NCBI GenBank assembly: GCA_030407315.1
Contig: JALQPE010000523.1
Coordinates: 1 to 19,163 of the forward strand
Length of the DNA stretch: 19,163 nucleotides
Reading direction: 5' to 3'
Source of the DNA: Asparagopsis taxiformis
Lineage: Eukaryota > Rhodophyta > Florideophyceae > Bonnemaisoniales > Bonnemaisoniaceae
A program made the position numbers and the translations under genes. Position 1 is the first letter of the stretch. Every line of letters starts with the position of its first letter. Under the pieces are notes generated by a model. It was not told where the DNA came from. It saw nothing but the letters and a program-made list of their open reading frames with translations, and did no database searches. Positions 1-9,672 of this stretch are shown piece by piece.

Positions 1-1320
1 CTGATGACGGTTCTCCGGAACGCAACGTGCGTACTCGTCTTCGTTCCCCCGTGGGTGCCGCAGGTGCTGATGCCCTTTTGCTCGCGCGATTGGAGTGCCC
101 GGATAGAGTCGCCTGAATCAACCGGACGTATCTCCGCGTTCGGCGTCTGTTCCCGCGGTTGAGTAGCCGCTCCTGCGTTCCCCTCGCGCCTTCGCATGGC
201 CCTGTGCCTGCCCACCGTCGGGGTGCTGGTGCTGTTTTCCGCAGCGTGGTTGCGTCCGCAACCCAACCTACGCAAGGGTTCCACCCCACCATCCTCGTCC
301 TTCGACGAAATGTGCGTGCTCCCCGCCCCTGCGGCACCGTCTGCTTCCCATTGGGCCGTCGGCCTTCGAGCCACTATCGTCGCTAAGGACAGGCAATTTC
401 CTTCGTGCGAAACCTCTAAGGGTAGTTTGAACACACTTCTGCGTTGCCCTTTGTTCACATCGGTAGTCCTGAGGCACCTTTGAGGTACATTAAAGATGCA
501 TCATCACGTTTAACGTGGTGACTTGTATTGTTGAAAGCCTTGTTTAGCGAATTGTTTTCGTTTTCCAAATTTCTTAATTTCCCACGTGATTTTTTTTCTC
601 CGGTTGGCGGTGTGCAGACCTATATGCCCCTTTTCGGTCTAGCCTCCCGAGGACTCGGTACCCCGTCGTATACCCACCGGTGGGACTCGTTCCTTTGTTA
701 GGTTGTCGTCCCTGCGGGGTTATGCGACCTCTTCCCGCTTTTGGGTGTGAGCGTGCGCGCTCGGCGCGGTGGCTTGCTACCTTTTCGTGTTGCATTCGAC
801 GGAAGTACCGTGATGCCCATTCAGGTGGACGTTTGTACGTTGTGTCCATGTTGGCTTGCGGTAGCCATACCACTTTACAAGGAACCATTGGTCACCGTCC
901 GTCATCAGGGACGTAGTCGACCAGGTCGTCTATTGGGGTACTCCTCCGCTGAGGGTGCGTGCGTTCGGTCGTCACTTCCCCTTGGGTTTTCCACCACCTC
1001 ATCGGAGGAAGTAAACTGTTCGCCGTTTTGGGCGAGTTGATCGCGGCGATACTTCTTGTTCCCCATTGGGGGTGGTTGCCTGTGGTTCCACGAGGTCCGG
1101 CGTCTGTCCGCGTGCTCCAGATGGTTGTCCTTTTTTCGCATTTGTGCGGGTCGAACGCATTCGGGTTGAGTAAATGGCATCGCCCCCTGCCGTGGGTTGG
1201 CGAGGCGTTCGCTTGTGCGGTGTATGAGCCCAGTTAGGGTTGGGGCGTTGCTGTTTGATCTGCATCGGCAGTGTTGTCCTGGCGTCTTCGTCCGCTGACT
1301 TCCGTCTGTGTTTTCGGAAG
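1..1320. other. No recognisable gene (1.3 kb)
   Basis: Several open frames of 60-105 codons overlap on both strands here. None shows a domain, a consistent start context or a codon pattern that sets it apart from the opposing frames. The + strand is rich in T and CpG-containing words. A small hairpin-like pair (catcacgtt / aacgtggtg) lies near 500-520. The stretch could be the edge of a decayed transposon, but I see no terminal repeat, poly-A or conserved motif that would show this. Confidence 0.5.
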
Positions 1321-1433
1321 TGGACGCGGACGTCCAGTCTCTCTAGTACGGGTCCTAGTCGGCCCCGAGATTTACTAGAACAAATGAACGTCCGCGTCCA
1401 AAAAAATAAAAAAATTTTGGATGCGGACGTCCA
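1321..1433. repeat. Small foldback: three copies of a TGGACGCGGACGT motif
   Basis: The 13-mer TGGACGCGGACGT at 1321-1333 occurs inverted at 1388-1400 (ACGTCCGCGTCCA) and again in direct orientation, with one change, at 1418-1433. The last two form a hairpin with 16-nt arms (1388-1403 and 1415-1430, one mismatch) around an A-rich loop. The 1321 and 1418 copies are both followed by the same CTCTAGTAC-containing sequence, so they are also direct repeats. The block leads straight into the 43-bp tandem repeats. It looks like the end of a small inverted-repeat element, but I cannot assign it to a family. Confidence 0.6.
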
Positions 1434-1604
1434 CTTTCTCTAGTACATATGGCGGAATACTAGGGCCCGACATCCACTTTCTCTAGTACATATGGCGGAA
1501 TACTAGGACCCGACATCCACTTTCTCTAGTACGTCTGGCGGGATCCTAGGGCCCGACATCCACACTCTCTAGTACATAGGGCGGAATACTAGGACCCGAC
1601 ATCC
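1433..1604. repeat. 43-bp minisatellite, 4 copies
   Basis: Four consecutive 43-bp units start at 1433, 1476, 1519 and 1562. Each has the order ACTTTCTCTAGTAC, then a GGCGG(A/G)AT.CTAGG core, then CCCGACATCC. They differ from one another at a few positions. A partial, more diverged unit (CTCTCTAGTACGGGTCCTAG) lies upstream at about 1338-1358. There is no coding signal. Confidence 0.9.
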
Positions 1605-1729
1605 AGTATACAATATATCAGCGAAAACCGGGAGGGAAGAAATTACAGCGGATGGTAAATTCAGGGCCCATATCGGACCGTATTTTATTCTCTCATTTAC
1701 GAAACTGCTCGTATACAATACGTCTCTCT

Positions 1730-1823
1730 AGAATAGGAAACACATATCTGGTCAGAATAGGAAATAAATACCCGGTTAGAATAGGAAATACGTATCCAGC
1801 CAGAATACAAAATACCTGTCAGC
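1730..1823. repeat. 24-bp tandem repeat, about 4 copies
   Basis: Units start at 1730, 1754, 1778 and 1802, each beginning AGAATA(G/C)(G/A)AAA. The length is a multiple of three, so an open frame across it (1652-2044, +) reads as an 8-residue repeat of the type RIGNTYLV. That frame has no other sign of being a gene and is probably fortuitous. Confidence 0.85.
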
Positions 1824-2042
1824 ATATCGTCGATCACCCATCTCCCTCACTATCGCGTTCTCCCTACCATCCGAACGCCATGCACCACCATCCGCACATA
1901 CTTGAAGAACCCTCACGACCTACAATACAAAAATCCGCTCCTTCCCCTTCCCATTTCCATCCGCTTTCCTCGACACCACCCCAGCCCATTAAATCATCAA
2001 GACATCAAACACGAACATGGTCAGCAAAATCTTACACCACTT

Positions 2043-2965
2043 GAAACCCACTCTCACTTCTATCGTATGCCCCAAAATATACACATACCAGAAACACCTC
2101 ACAGCTTCATTCCCCATCTGCCCAGATCCCTTCTTCACTCTCCTTGAGTCCTGCCGTTCCTGCTTCACCACTCCTGCATCACATACAAAACATCAACCCC
2201 AACAGTCAGATTCAAAAGCAACGCTTACCACGCCAGATATCCTAGAAACTCCTTACTTCCCTCTCATCCATCCTACACACAATACAAACCATGATCCAAA
2301 AACCTTGCAATGAATAATCAAAGTCAGCAGTCCATATCTTCGCAAAACACATCCTGGCGCTCCATGAAACTTACCTTCCGTCATCACCATTCCTGCATCA
2401 CCTACACAATATCGGAATCAACCACAACATTCAGACCCAAACCACCTTCCCTCGCTGCTTACTTTCAAAAATCGCACACTTACCTTACCCGTTCCATCCT
2501 GCACACAATAAACCATAAGTCATGTAATCGTGTAGCCAAGAAAAGTAGTCAGCATTCCGCATCTTCGCACAACCGGACTGGGCGCCCAATGTGACTTACC
2601 TTCGTCATCACTATTCCTCCACCACCTACGCAACATCGGAATCAATCGCAACAGTCAGATTGGAAACCAATGTTTCCCTCGCTACATAACCTGAGAACTC
2701 GCAAATGTAACTCTCATCCATCCTACACACAATACAAACCATGATCCAAAAACCTTGCAATGAATAATCATAGTCAGCAGTCCATATCTTCGCAAAGCAC
2801 ATGTTGGCACTCAATGAAACTTACCTTCCGTCATCAACATTCCTGCATCATCTACACAACATCGGAATCAACCACAACAGTCAGACTCAAAACCAACCTT
2901 CCCTCGCAGCATACTTTCAAAACTTCACGTACCTCTCTTCCATCCTCCGCTCAATACACACCATG
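2043..2965. repeat. About 225-bp satellite-like tandem repeat, 4 copies
   Basis: The anchor word CCATCCT followed by a CACAC/CAATA(C/A)A segment recurs at 2268, 2494, 2718 and 2940, giving periods of 226, 224 and 222 bp. Copies 2 and 4 are closest to each other; long stretches between 2261-2460 and 2711-2910 match nearly base for base. Copies 1 and 3 are more diverged but keep words such as TTCCTGCATCA and CAACAGTCAGA. The unit is C/A-rich on the + strand. The short open frames across it are repeat shadows. The higher similarity of alternate copies suggests amplification in 450-bp steps. Confidence 0.8.
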
Positions 2966-3029
2966 AGTCAACAGGCTTCCAATGAAAATATCGCATTAAC
3001 GGACCTCGAGGGTAGAGGATGGAACGAAG

Positions 3030-3067
3030 GTACGTGCGCGAATCTTGATCAAGATTCGCGCACGTAC
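3030..3067. repeat. Perfect 38-nt palindrome
   Basis: The sequence reads identically on both strands with no spacer. The centre TTGATCAA lies at 3045-3052 and each arm is 19 nt, starting GTACGTGCGCG. It sits just after the satellite repeats, outside any recognised gene. A transcript could fold into a nearly loopless hairpin. Confidence 0.95.
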
Positions 3068-3663
3068 AAAGCAAAGGCGGTCAAAGAATATCAGTCGGTG
3101 ATGAGGGCGGAGTGGAGCCTGCGGCGTCGACCGGACAGCTTTCTGCGTCCGCTTAAGTCTTGCTGTGCATACTCGAAATCATCGCCGGCAGTGAGATTGA
3201 GTATGGCCCAAGCCATGGTCTCTGATTCCCCGAAAAATGAGATCCGGATCGAGAACAACGAATATAAACATATAATCATATATATGAGAATCCATTTGCT
3301 TTCCTTACATGATCCGTGGCATATCCGCTGTAAAAACACATTCAGATTCCACGAAGTTCGGAAATAAAAAGTTTATTATTACAAATTAATTAATTGAAAA
3401 TTCATCTCCCGGGGCGGTCGTTCGTCCTTCCATGCACACGTTGCCAGCACGCAATGTGATGTAACAGTTGGAAATGATTGAACTCTCGGTTAAATTCCAA
3501 CGTTGGGATGTCAGCTGGAGTGAGCACAAAACTACTACCCACAAAACTACGAACAAGTTACATTCCAAGTCTCGAAAGCACCACAAAAATAAAATTGGTC
3601 GCATCTGGACGGCACAGTCTCCCTGTTCAGCTCGCAATCCTCCCTTTTGCGTCAAAAATCGAC
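3068..3663. other. Gene-free stretch upstream of the transposase
   Basis: No gene is recognised here. An A/T-rich segment at about 3363-3400 (AATTAATTAATTGAAAA) lies roughly 270 bp before the transposase start and could belong to its promoter or to the left end of the transposon. I looked for a terminal inverted repeat matching the right side of the transposase region and did not find one by eye. Confidence 0.4.
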
Positions 3664-6661
3664 ATGGAATGCAAGTATGAAGGATGCTTCTACTACTGCG
3701 TAGATGCTTATGCGCTCGCGCTGCATGAGCGAACGTGTCGCTACCGTTTCAACCCCTCTCCCCAACATTTCAACAACGCTCGTGTCCCTGCCGTCACCCA
3801 TGAGCCTGCTCGAAACGGCGACCATGACTCCCCGCAACCCAGCTCCCCAGACCCAGAATCTGGTCGTGCTTCCTCCAGCGACTCACCCTGTGACGCTCCA
3901 CTGCCACCAACCTCAACCCCCTCCCGCGCAGACCTCCTCGTGCAATCCCTCGCCGCCAGTCTCACAACCCTCGAGTACAAGGCCGGCGCTGGCCGCGTGA
4001 GCGAAGTCATCACCATCCTACAAGACCACGCATTATCCCTAGAAAAGTTCAACAGCGCCGTTCGCACCGTAGAAGAATGTCGCCACGTTACCGCTTCCAT
4101 GGTCGAAACACATTTCCGCACCGAAGGTTACAAGAGCCACATCATTCCAGACAAAACTGGTAAGTACTCGGCACAGCTGTACCTCCGCGACCCAGTCGAC
4201 ATGCTCCGCAGGCAGTTAGCACTGGCTAACGAACAAAATACTCTCTTCCACCCTCCCCACAGACTGCCCCAGACGGCACCGCAATATTTTCTCATCCCCT
4301 ACACACAGAATTCGCGAAAACGCTGCACCAGGTTACTAGACAGCGCGTCCAGCTCTCGGAAGATCCACAGGTCGTATGGGCAGAGGAAACTGATCCCACC
4401 CCTTCCTCCTTTGCCGGCCTCCTCCAAGTGTACTCCGAAAAGAGCAGCACAAGCCTCAAGAGCTACGCAATCGTCGCATACCCATACACGTCACACTGCT
4501 CAACTTCTCCGCCCCCCTCCGTCGCCACTGCATCCGTACCGGCCTCACCATCGTCGGGTATCTTCCGTACATTGTTAACCCTTCGACCAACGCCTTGTTC
4601 GGTGATGAAATGCCGACAACCTCTAGTTCTGCTAGCCGCGCTCGCAAAATTGATATTCTTCATAAAGCACTCGAAAAAGTGTTTTCGTCCCTATCCACCG
4701 CGTTCTCTTCCGGTTCCCCTGCACAGACTCCACTGCAACTGCCCACCAATGCTTTCCCATCCTAGCCAATTATTGCTGCAACTTTCCAGAGGCCAAAGAG
4801 CTGTCATGCACTCGCAACAGCACTACCACCACACATCCCTTGCCACCGCTGCTACTTCCCGCCACTCAACTTGAGTCCACCGCGCCACACCAGCCCGCTC
4901 CCTCGATGATACACGCTCTGCACGCCAAGAGAGCGCTGAGGAGCTTACAACTGCTCCGCTCGAAGCTCTCTCCCTTCTCGAACAACACTCTGTCTCGAAT
5001 CGACCGCTCTTTTACCCAGCAACAGTTCCCTAGACCCCTACAACATTTTCTCCTTCGAGCCTCTGCACAATCTCCACCTCGGCATCTCAAAGCTCATCAA
5101 ACAGTCATTGTCCACCGCCTCAGCTCCCCAGACCTCACCACCACCACTGCCTCCCATTCTTCCCCCGCCGCTCAAACAGCATTCTGTCCGCTATCGAACG
5201 CGACTACTACATCACCGGTCTTCATGTCGACTTCTCCAAGGGTGAGAAGGGCACCAATTTGAACGGCCTCTTCACGGAGGACGGCATACGCGGCATGCTC
5301 GCAGCCAAAGACTATCACCATGTCGAGATGGTGTTCCCTTTCATCGCAGCATTCATTGACACATGCTGTGACGAAGTAGAGACAGCCCCCCTCACTTCCA
5401 TCTGCACGCAATACTCTGACCTCGTCGCATGGGTCATGAAACGCGGTCGCATTAAGCACTGGACTGCCGCCGAACTAGAAAGCCTCCAGAACTCCATTTC
5501 CTATTTCAAACAATCAATACTCTCCACCCTCGGCCCATTCCACACCGCAGGTCTGAAAACTTTCAAGTTCCATCTTCTTGACCATCTTCCCGCTGACTTG
5601 CAGAGATATGGCGCCCTGGAACACATTGATGCAGGCCCCTACGAACACTCGCATCTTCTGTTCAAACAGAGTTATAGGAAAACCTCTCGAAGGTGCTCCA
5701 CAGCCATGGAAGAGACTATTCGCCACATGGAATTCTCCTTGGCCACTCCAACTGGTCACACCCCATTGAACACATTGGAAACCCACGCATGATATCGCCC
5801 ACAGACGGTGCAGTACTCGTTCGCGACGGATTCACCGTTGCACTGCCACGACTTTGCCTCCCTGCTGCCCGATGCAACCCTCCTCGTTGCAGATATCGAC
5901 GGACAGCCCGATCCTGCCACTCTTTTGCCTCTGCACAACTCCTCGTTCCCGTCTGGCACCATAACGCTATTCCAGCAACTCGGTGACACAGCTGCACAAG
6001 CGTTCCTCACCCTCGCTAGACTGCGCGCCACGGCAGAAGGCCCTCCAATACATGACATGGACATTTCCGTCACCGTGGTAAAGTCCGCCTACGTCATGGA
6101 GGGTACGTCCCAGATGCCGACGACTTTGACCCGCACAGTGGCATGCTTCGCCCCACAAACGTGTCGAGGCACAAGCAGCAGCGCGTCTTTGCAACTTCAT
6201 CATTCGGCCCCGCAAAGAGATCGCAGTACTCCTTTGTCGTCATCTCCGGAACTGCCGATGACTACAGAACCATATGGGTAGGGCGCGTCCTGGCACTGGT
6301 ACGCCTGCAGTCTCCAAACCTGTTTCAACCTGTAGAACTCGCTTTCGTTCAGTATATGACCTGCTTTGCCCCAAAAACCGCTGTGGAAAAATCACTTGGG
6401 TGCATTTGTTTAAAGTGGTCCACATGGGACCCGGACAACGGATCCGTTGACAGCAATGACACTGCATCCCACAGTGCAGGTGGTCCTTGGTTTGACCTCA
6501 TTCCTGCATCTACTATATCTGGCACTGTGCACATCGTACAAAGTAACTTTCCAGTCAAGCCATTTACGAAACAAATGCACTGGTCGGACCACCGTTTCTA
6601 TCTCAACCGCTTCTACACCAACACTGATTACCAGTTCACAGATGATAATGAAGAAGAATAA
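3664..6661 (+). pseudogene. Decayed Plavaka-type DDE transposase
   Basis: This is a DNA transposase related to the Plavaka family of cut-and-paste elements, about 965 codons, close to the family's usual size. The start at 3664 opens directly into a zinc-finger-like motif (C3-x4-C8-x12-H21-x3-C25). Removing an intron at 4160-4262 joins the next block in frame. Pieces then follow in family order but in changing frames: FAGLLQVYSEKSST (~4405), HVTLLNF...RTGLTIVGYLPY (4485-4572), CTDSTATAHQCFPILANY with NFPEAKELSC (4720-4810, probable catalytic Asp region), PCHRC (~4835), FSFEPLHNLHLGISKL (5048-5095), KFHLLDHLPADLQRYG...YEHSHLLFKQSYRKTSRR (within 5259-5792), and a C-terminal block with WVGRVLALVRLQS, ELAFVQYM and IPASTISGTVHIV (6233-6560). 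Frames break near 4482, 4690, 4830, 4890, 5025, 5180 and 6100, with a stop at 5790. The stop at 6659-6661 ends the gene. It is clearly inactive. The family assignment comes from motif order, not from a search. Confidence 0.78.
4160..4262 (+). other. Spliceosomal intron in the transposase
   Basis: The donor GTAAGT starts at 4160. A branch-like GGCTAAC ends at 4230, followed by a pyrimidine-rich tract and CAG ending at 4262, for 103 nt in all. The intron is phase 1: exon 1 ends in ...GAC AAA ACT G and exon 2 starts AC TGC CCC. Splicing moves reading into the frame carrying TDCPRRHRNIF... and onward to the conserved FAGLLQVYSEKSST block. The unspliced frame instead drifts into low-complexity sequence. 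This gives independent support for a eukaryotic host. Confidence 0.75.
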
Positions 6662-6913
6662 ATCTAAATCGCAGCACTCTATTGATAATGTACTACATGA
6701 TAAGCCTTCTAGTCAACGTCACATTTACTGCACTAATTTCAACCATCCTCCATTACGCCAAAACCGTTATCAGCAGTGGCTGCATGACGCCGCTCCATGC
6801 CCCCATACTGTGGGGCATTGATTTCGACATTCAGGTTTGCACTGAGTGTCCAGCATATGGGTCAACGACGAAAAGTTCTGCGCCAATTAGTCCTTGCGCA
6901 ATCACACAATCCA

Positions 6914-9020
6914 TTACAGCACCGAGCTTTGACGTAATATGCGATTGAATCCAATCCTCGGACACCAGAACAAGTGATGAGCACGGTTTACATCATCAAC
7001 GACATGAACAATTCCAGACCCCTCTCCGCTTTGCCACACTTCAACAGCCTCTCTCGTCACAGTACGGCTTGCAAACACATGCCGTGACTGTGCACTAGTC
7101 CGCTGTTCGCTCTCGACAACGTCCGTTTCTTCCCTTGCTTGCGAGCCTTGGAGACAAGACATGCAGTACACCACCATACCAACTAATTGCTGAAAAGCTA
7201 CCCCCACATATTGACTGTACCGCCTTGTAAACTCCTTCTGCCGTGCACCTCCTTTCCCCTTCGGTTCATCCAAACACTCCACAGTAGTCACTAGCCAAGC
7301 ATCCAGGCGCGCCAGCGTTAGTATGCTCGTCTCTATGTCCATTACTTGTTCTGGTCGTATCGAATAACCCCTGAAGATGTCCAGCACATTCACAGCTACT
7401 CAGTTGTTAAACCATGAATCACCATTCACTTCCATTTCGAAGCTGTCAGGAACCATGCCTTTGCTGTATCGCAGCTCTGAGAACGGTGCCGTTCGCCACC
7501 TCCCCATATCCAAATCACCGTTGCTTTCCCGTTTCAAAAGCTTCTCAGACGCTTCGCGCTTTTGATCCTCTCGCACGTCCATCTCAGCTGGCGTCGTCAG
7601 CATCGTGCATCTAGACATTAATTTCGTGTACCCCAGCGAACCGAACAATCTGTCCCTCGCATTACGCTTCCGTGCACTCATCACATCGGACAGTTTCTGC
7701 GTCACCTTCACTTTCAATTCCTTGCTCCCCGCCACAGCCTATTGACAGCACACACGCTGCTCCTCATCGGAAAACACATCACACCACGGACTTTGACGCA
7801 GTACGTGTCGCACCAAGTCATTCAGCAGATCACTCTCGTCCCTGTACGAAGGTGTATACCACTGCAGATTCTTGATGATATAGCCCGGAGGGGTAGCAAT
7901 ATATCCTACACCGTTTTCGCTCCAAAGTGTCCCTTCTACTGGCTCTACCTCGATGGTACGTCCAGTCCAACGTCTCTGCGTTTGTTCCGCTATAGGGTCC
8001 AGCTCCATAGTCTCGTTCTTGCACCACTTTGTCAGGTTTTCCTCAACCGCCCTAAGAACTCCAAGGTATTTCACAGGAATGGCTTTCTGTATTTTCGACT
8101 TACCGCCACCGTGATCACTGATTCTACCTGTTCTCGCAATTGCAGTAAGGCTGGCATTTTCCGCCTGCAGAGTCTTCACCTTAGCCTCCAACGCAACTAT
8201 CTCCGTGGTGAGCGCCTTGTTTGCTATGTCCTGGCTAAACACTTTTTTTCCAGCTCCGCGATCTTCTTCTTCTGCGCATTGATGCGACTCGCCATTAAAT
8301 CGATGGATTCCGGCGGATGCAACCTCTCTGCCCTCACCGTCCCCCCATCTCCCACGCTATCGGGATTATGATGTCCTCCATCGGCAATAGCCTGACGTCG
8401 CGGGGCGCTACGCGCATATTTGGCACCAATGACGGTCTGTTGTGACGAGGCCCGCACTCCGGCTGCTCTCTCCCCTCAGTACCACCTGACCGCCGATGAT
8501 AGTTGGCATCCTGTGAACGTTGCTCAGAAACAACATCCCTTGCCGCTATCCTCGGGTCCCTGACTGCATTACCTGCTGGGGCTGATGTACTCGGCATAGT
8601 TGGCGTAGTGGGGGTCACAGCCTCCAGTGTCTCGCGAACCCCCGGCTGGGACTCCGTCTGCAGCACCTCCGCATCTGCCAACCCGGGAGGAACTACCTTT
8701 GCCATAGCACTCTGCCGCAATTCCAACATGTTTTGAGCCACTATCATGTCATCATCATGATGTTCACTGTCCCTGCGAGCACGCTTGCCTCGGTCAAGCC
8801 CCATCTCTCTCCGCGCCGTTCCTCCTTCCTCACTTTCTCGCTGCGGATCCCCAGTTCTGCGCCGGTCCGTCTTGCGACTACCGGACCGCGGTTCAATGCT
8901 GCCGGTAGGCCCAGACCGCTTCTTCGCACGGGATTGTCGGGCACTCGATACAGCAGCTGCTGACCGGGTTTTCTGGAGGCCCGGAGGCTTTGGAGCTTTC
9001 TTCGCAATACGCGGCGGCAT
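6914..9020 (-). pseudogene. Unrecognised coiled-coil protein, broken, convergent to the transposase
   Basis: A single gene of about 700 codons can be followed across four breaks. The start ATG at 9020 opens a basic, disordered N-terminus (MPPRIAKKAPKPPG), then an R/K-E/D-rich stretch and a P/T/S-rich linker. Two -1 frame changes occur in homopolymers: a G run near 8335-8341 and an A run at 8243-8249. The following frame holds a predicted coiled coil (INAQKKKIAELEKK, then IVALEAKVKTLQAENASL). It continues to 6914, interrupted only by in-frame TAG at 7739-7741 and TGA at 7400-7402. The C-terminal part is mixed alpha/beta in character with no motif I know. Its end lies 252 bp from the transposase end, so the two genes converge. 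It may be the accessory protein of that transposon or an independent gene. I do not recognise the family. Confidence 0.6.
8242..8248 (-). other. A AAA AAG heptamer at a -1 frame change
   Basis: On the minus strand the frame ending IAELEKKCLART* and the frame starting VFSQDIANKAL meet at A AAA AAG, read in the upstream frame as GAA AAA AAG. A -1 slip after AAG enters the downstream frame exactly. This heptamer is a classical -1 slippery sequence, but a one-base change in a seven-A run is an equally simple explanation, and the gene carries other breaks. Confidence 0.4.
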
Positions 9021-9197
9021 AATGAAGCCTTCCCGGAAGCGATGGAAGGATTGAGTTGCACGAGATACAAAAAAGATTGCTGTATAGTGTCGGTAACCAC
9101 AACGGTCTGCGATGAACGTTCAGGTCAAGTACCGGAGAATACGCCAGTAGTCCAGATTGTATACGGTAGGCAGTCATCAACAGTATTTAATGAGGTA
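9021..9197 (-). promoter_or_regulatory. Upstream region of the coiled-coil gene, truncated by the TIR element
   Basis: These 177 bp separate the coiled-coil start from the inverted-repeat element. On the minus strand a TATA-like ACTATACAGC lies about 70 nt before the ATG. The rest of the natural upstream region is presumably displaced to the far side of the element, before 13173. This is inference from layout only. Confidence 0.3.
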
Positions 9198-9429
9198 CAA
9201 TTACAGCTGTCGAGCTAGGCCGCGAGCACCCCTATGTCCGGAAGACGTCCTGATTTGAATTAAAATTTGCGCTATTCTCAAAAACATGCACATGTGAACA
9301 TGTTTTTGAGATGGGGGTGTGCCGTACGGCACAATCGACCCGCTGAAATCGATGTTTTGCAATATTTTTTTCTGCCCTAAATTGTAGAATTTATGGGCTG
9401 GACAGCAATGCAACTGAGCTGTACATCCA
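9198..9429 (+). repeat. Left terminal inverted repeat
   Basis: It matches the reverse complement of 12643-12890 over its whole length with small gaps. An 80-bp block, 9271-9350, is identical to its partner. Inside that block are a hairpin with 12-nt arms (CTCAAAAACATG at 9277-9288, inverted at 9299-9310) and the palindrome GTGCCGTACGGCAC at 9319-9332. The innermost shared word is GAGCTG(T/G)ACATCC. Confidence 0.9.
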
Positions 9430-9672
9430 CCGGGCGTCCATTTCAACTTGGTCGTGTATTTGCATCTGCACGCATAACAGCATCCAAGCAGTCAGGTTCA
9501 CTGCTCGGACGAAGTGCACCTGGAGTGTGAACGATTGGTTTTTGGCAGGCGAGTACTGCTGAATAGGTTTCACTCTGGAGTAATGGTGGTTGGACAGGCT
9601 GCATTATATGATATACTTCAACTCTGGAACGTAGCTTTATTTGTAGTCGAAATGACTATGTCTTTCGTGACC

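Noticed and set aside
1..1265. Basic gag-like protein on the minus strand (frames at 574-888, 905-1180 and 999-1265)
   Set aside because: There is no zinc knuckle or other motif, frames on both strands are equally open, and no LTR or reverse transcriptase is present.
1652..2044. Protein-coding gene with RIGNTYxV repeats
   Set aside because: The 8-residue repeat is only the translation of a 24-bp tandem repeat. The rest of the frame is low complexity and runs into the satellite.
2260..3000. Short genes on the plus strand within the ~225-bp repeats
   Set aside because: The open frames repeat with the satellite unit, have different starts in each copy and show no domain.
7400..7741. Stop-codon readthrough or an altered genetic code in the coiled-coil gene (in-frame TAG and TGA)
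   Set aside because: Other genes in the window use TAA, TAG and TGA as terminal stops, and the same gene has frameshifts, so simple decay is the better explanation.
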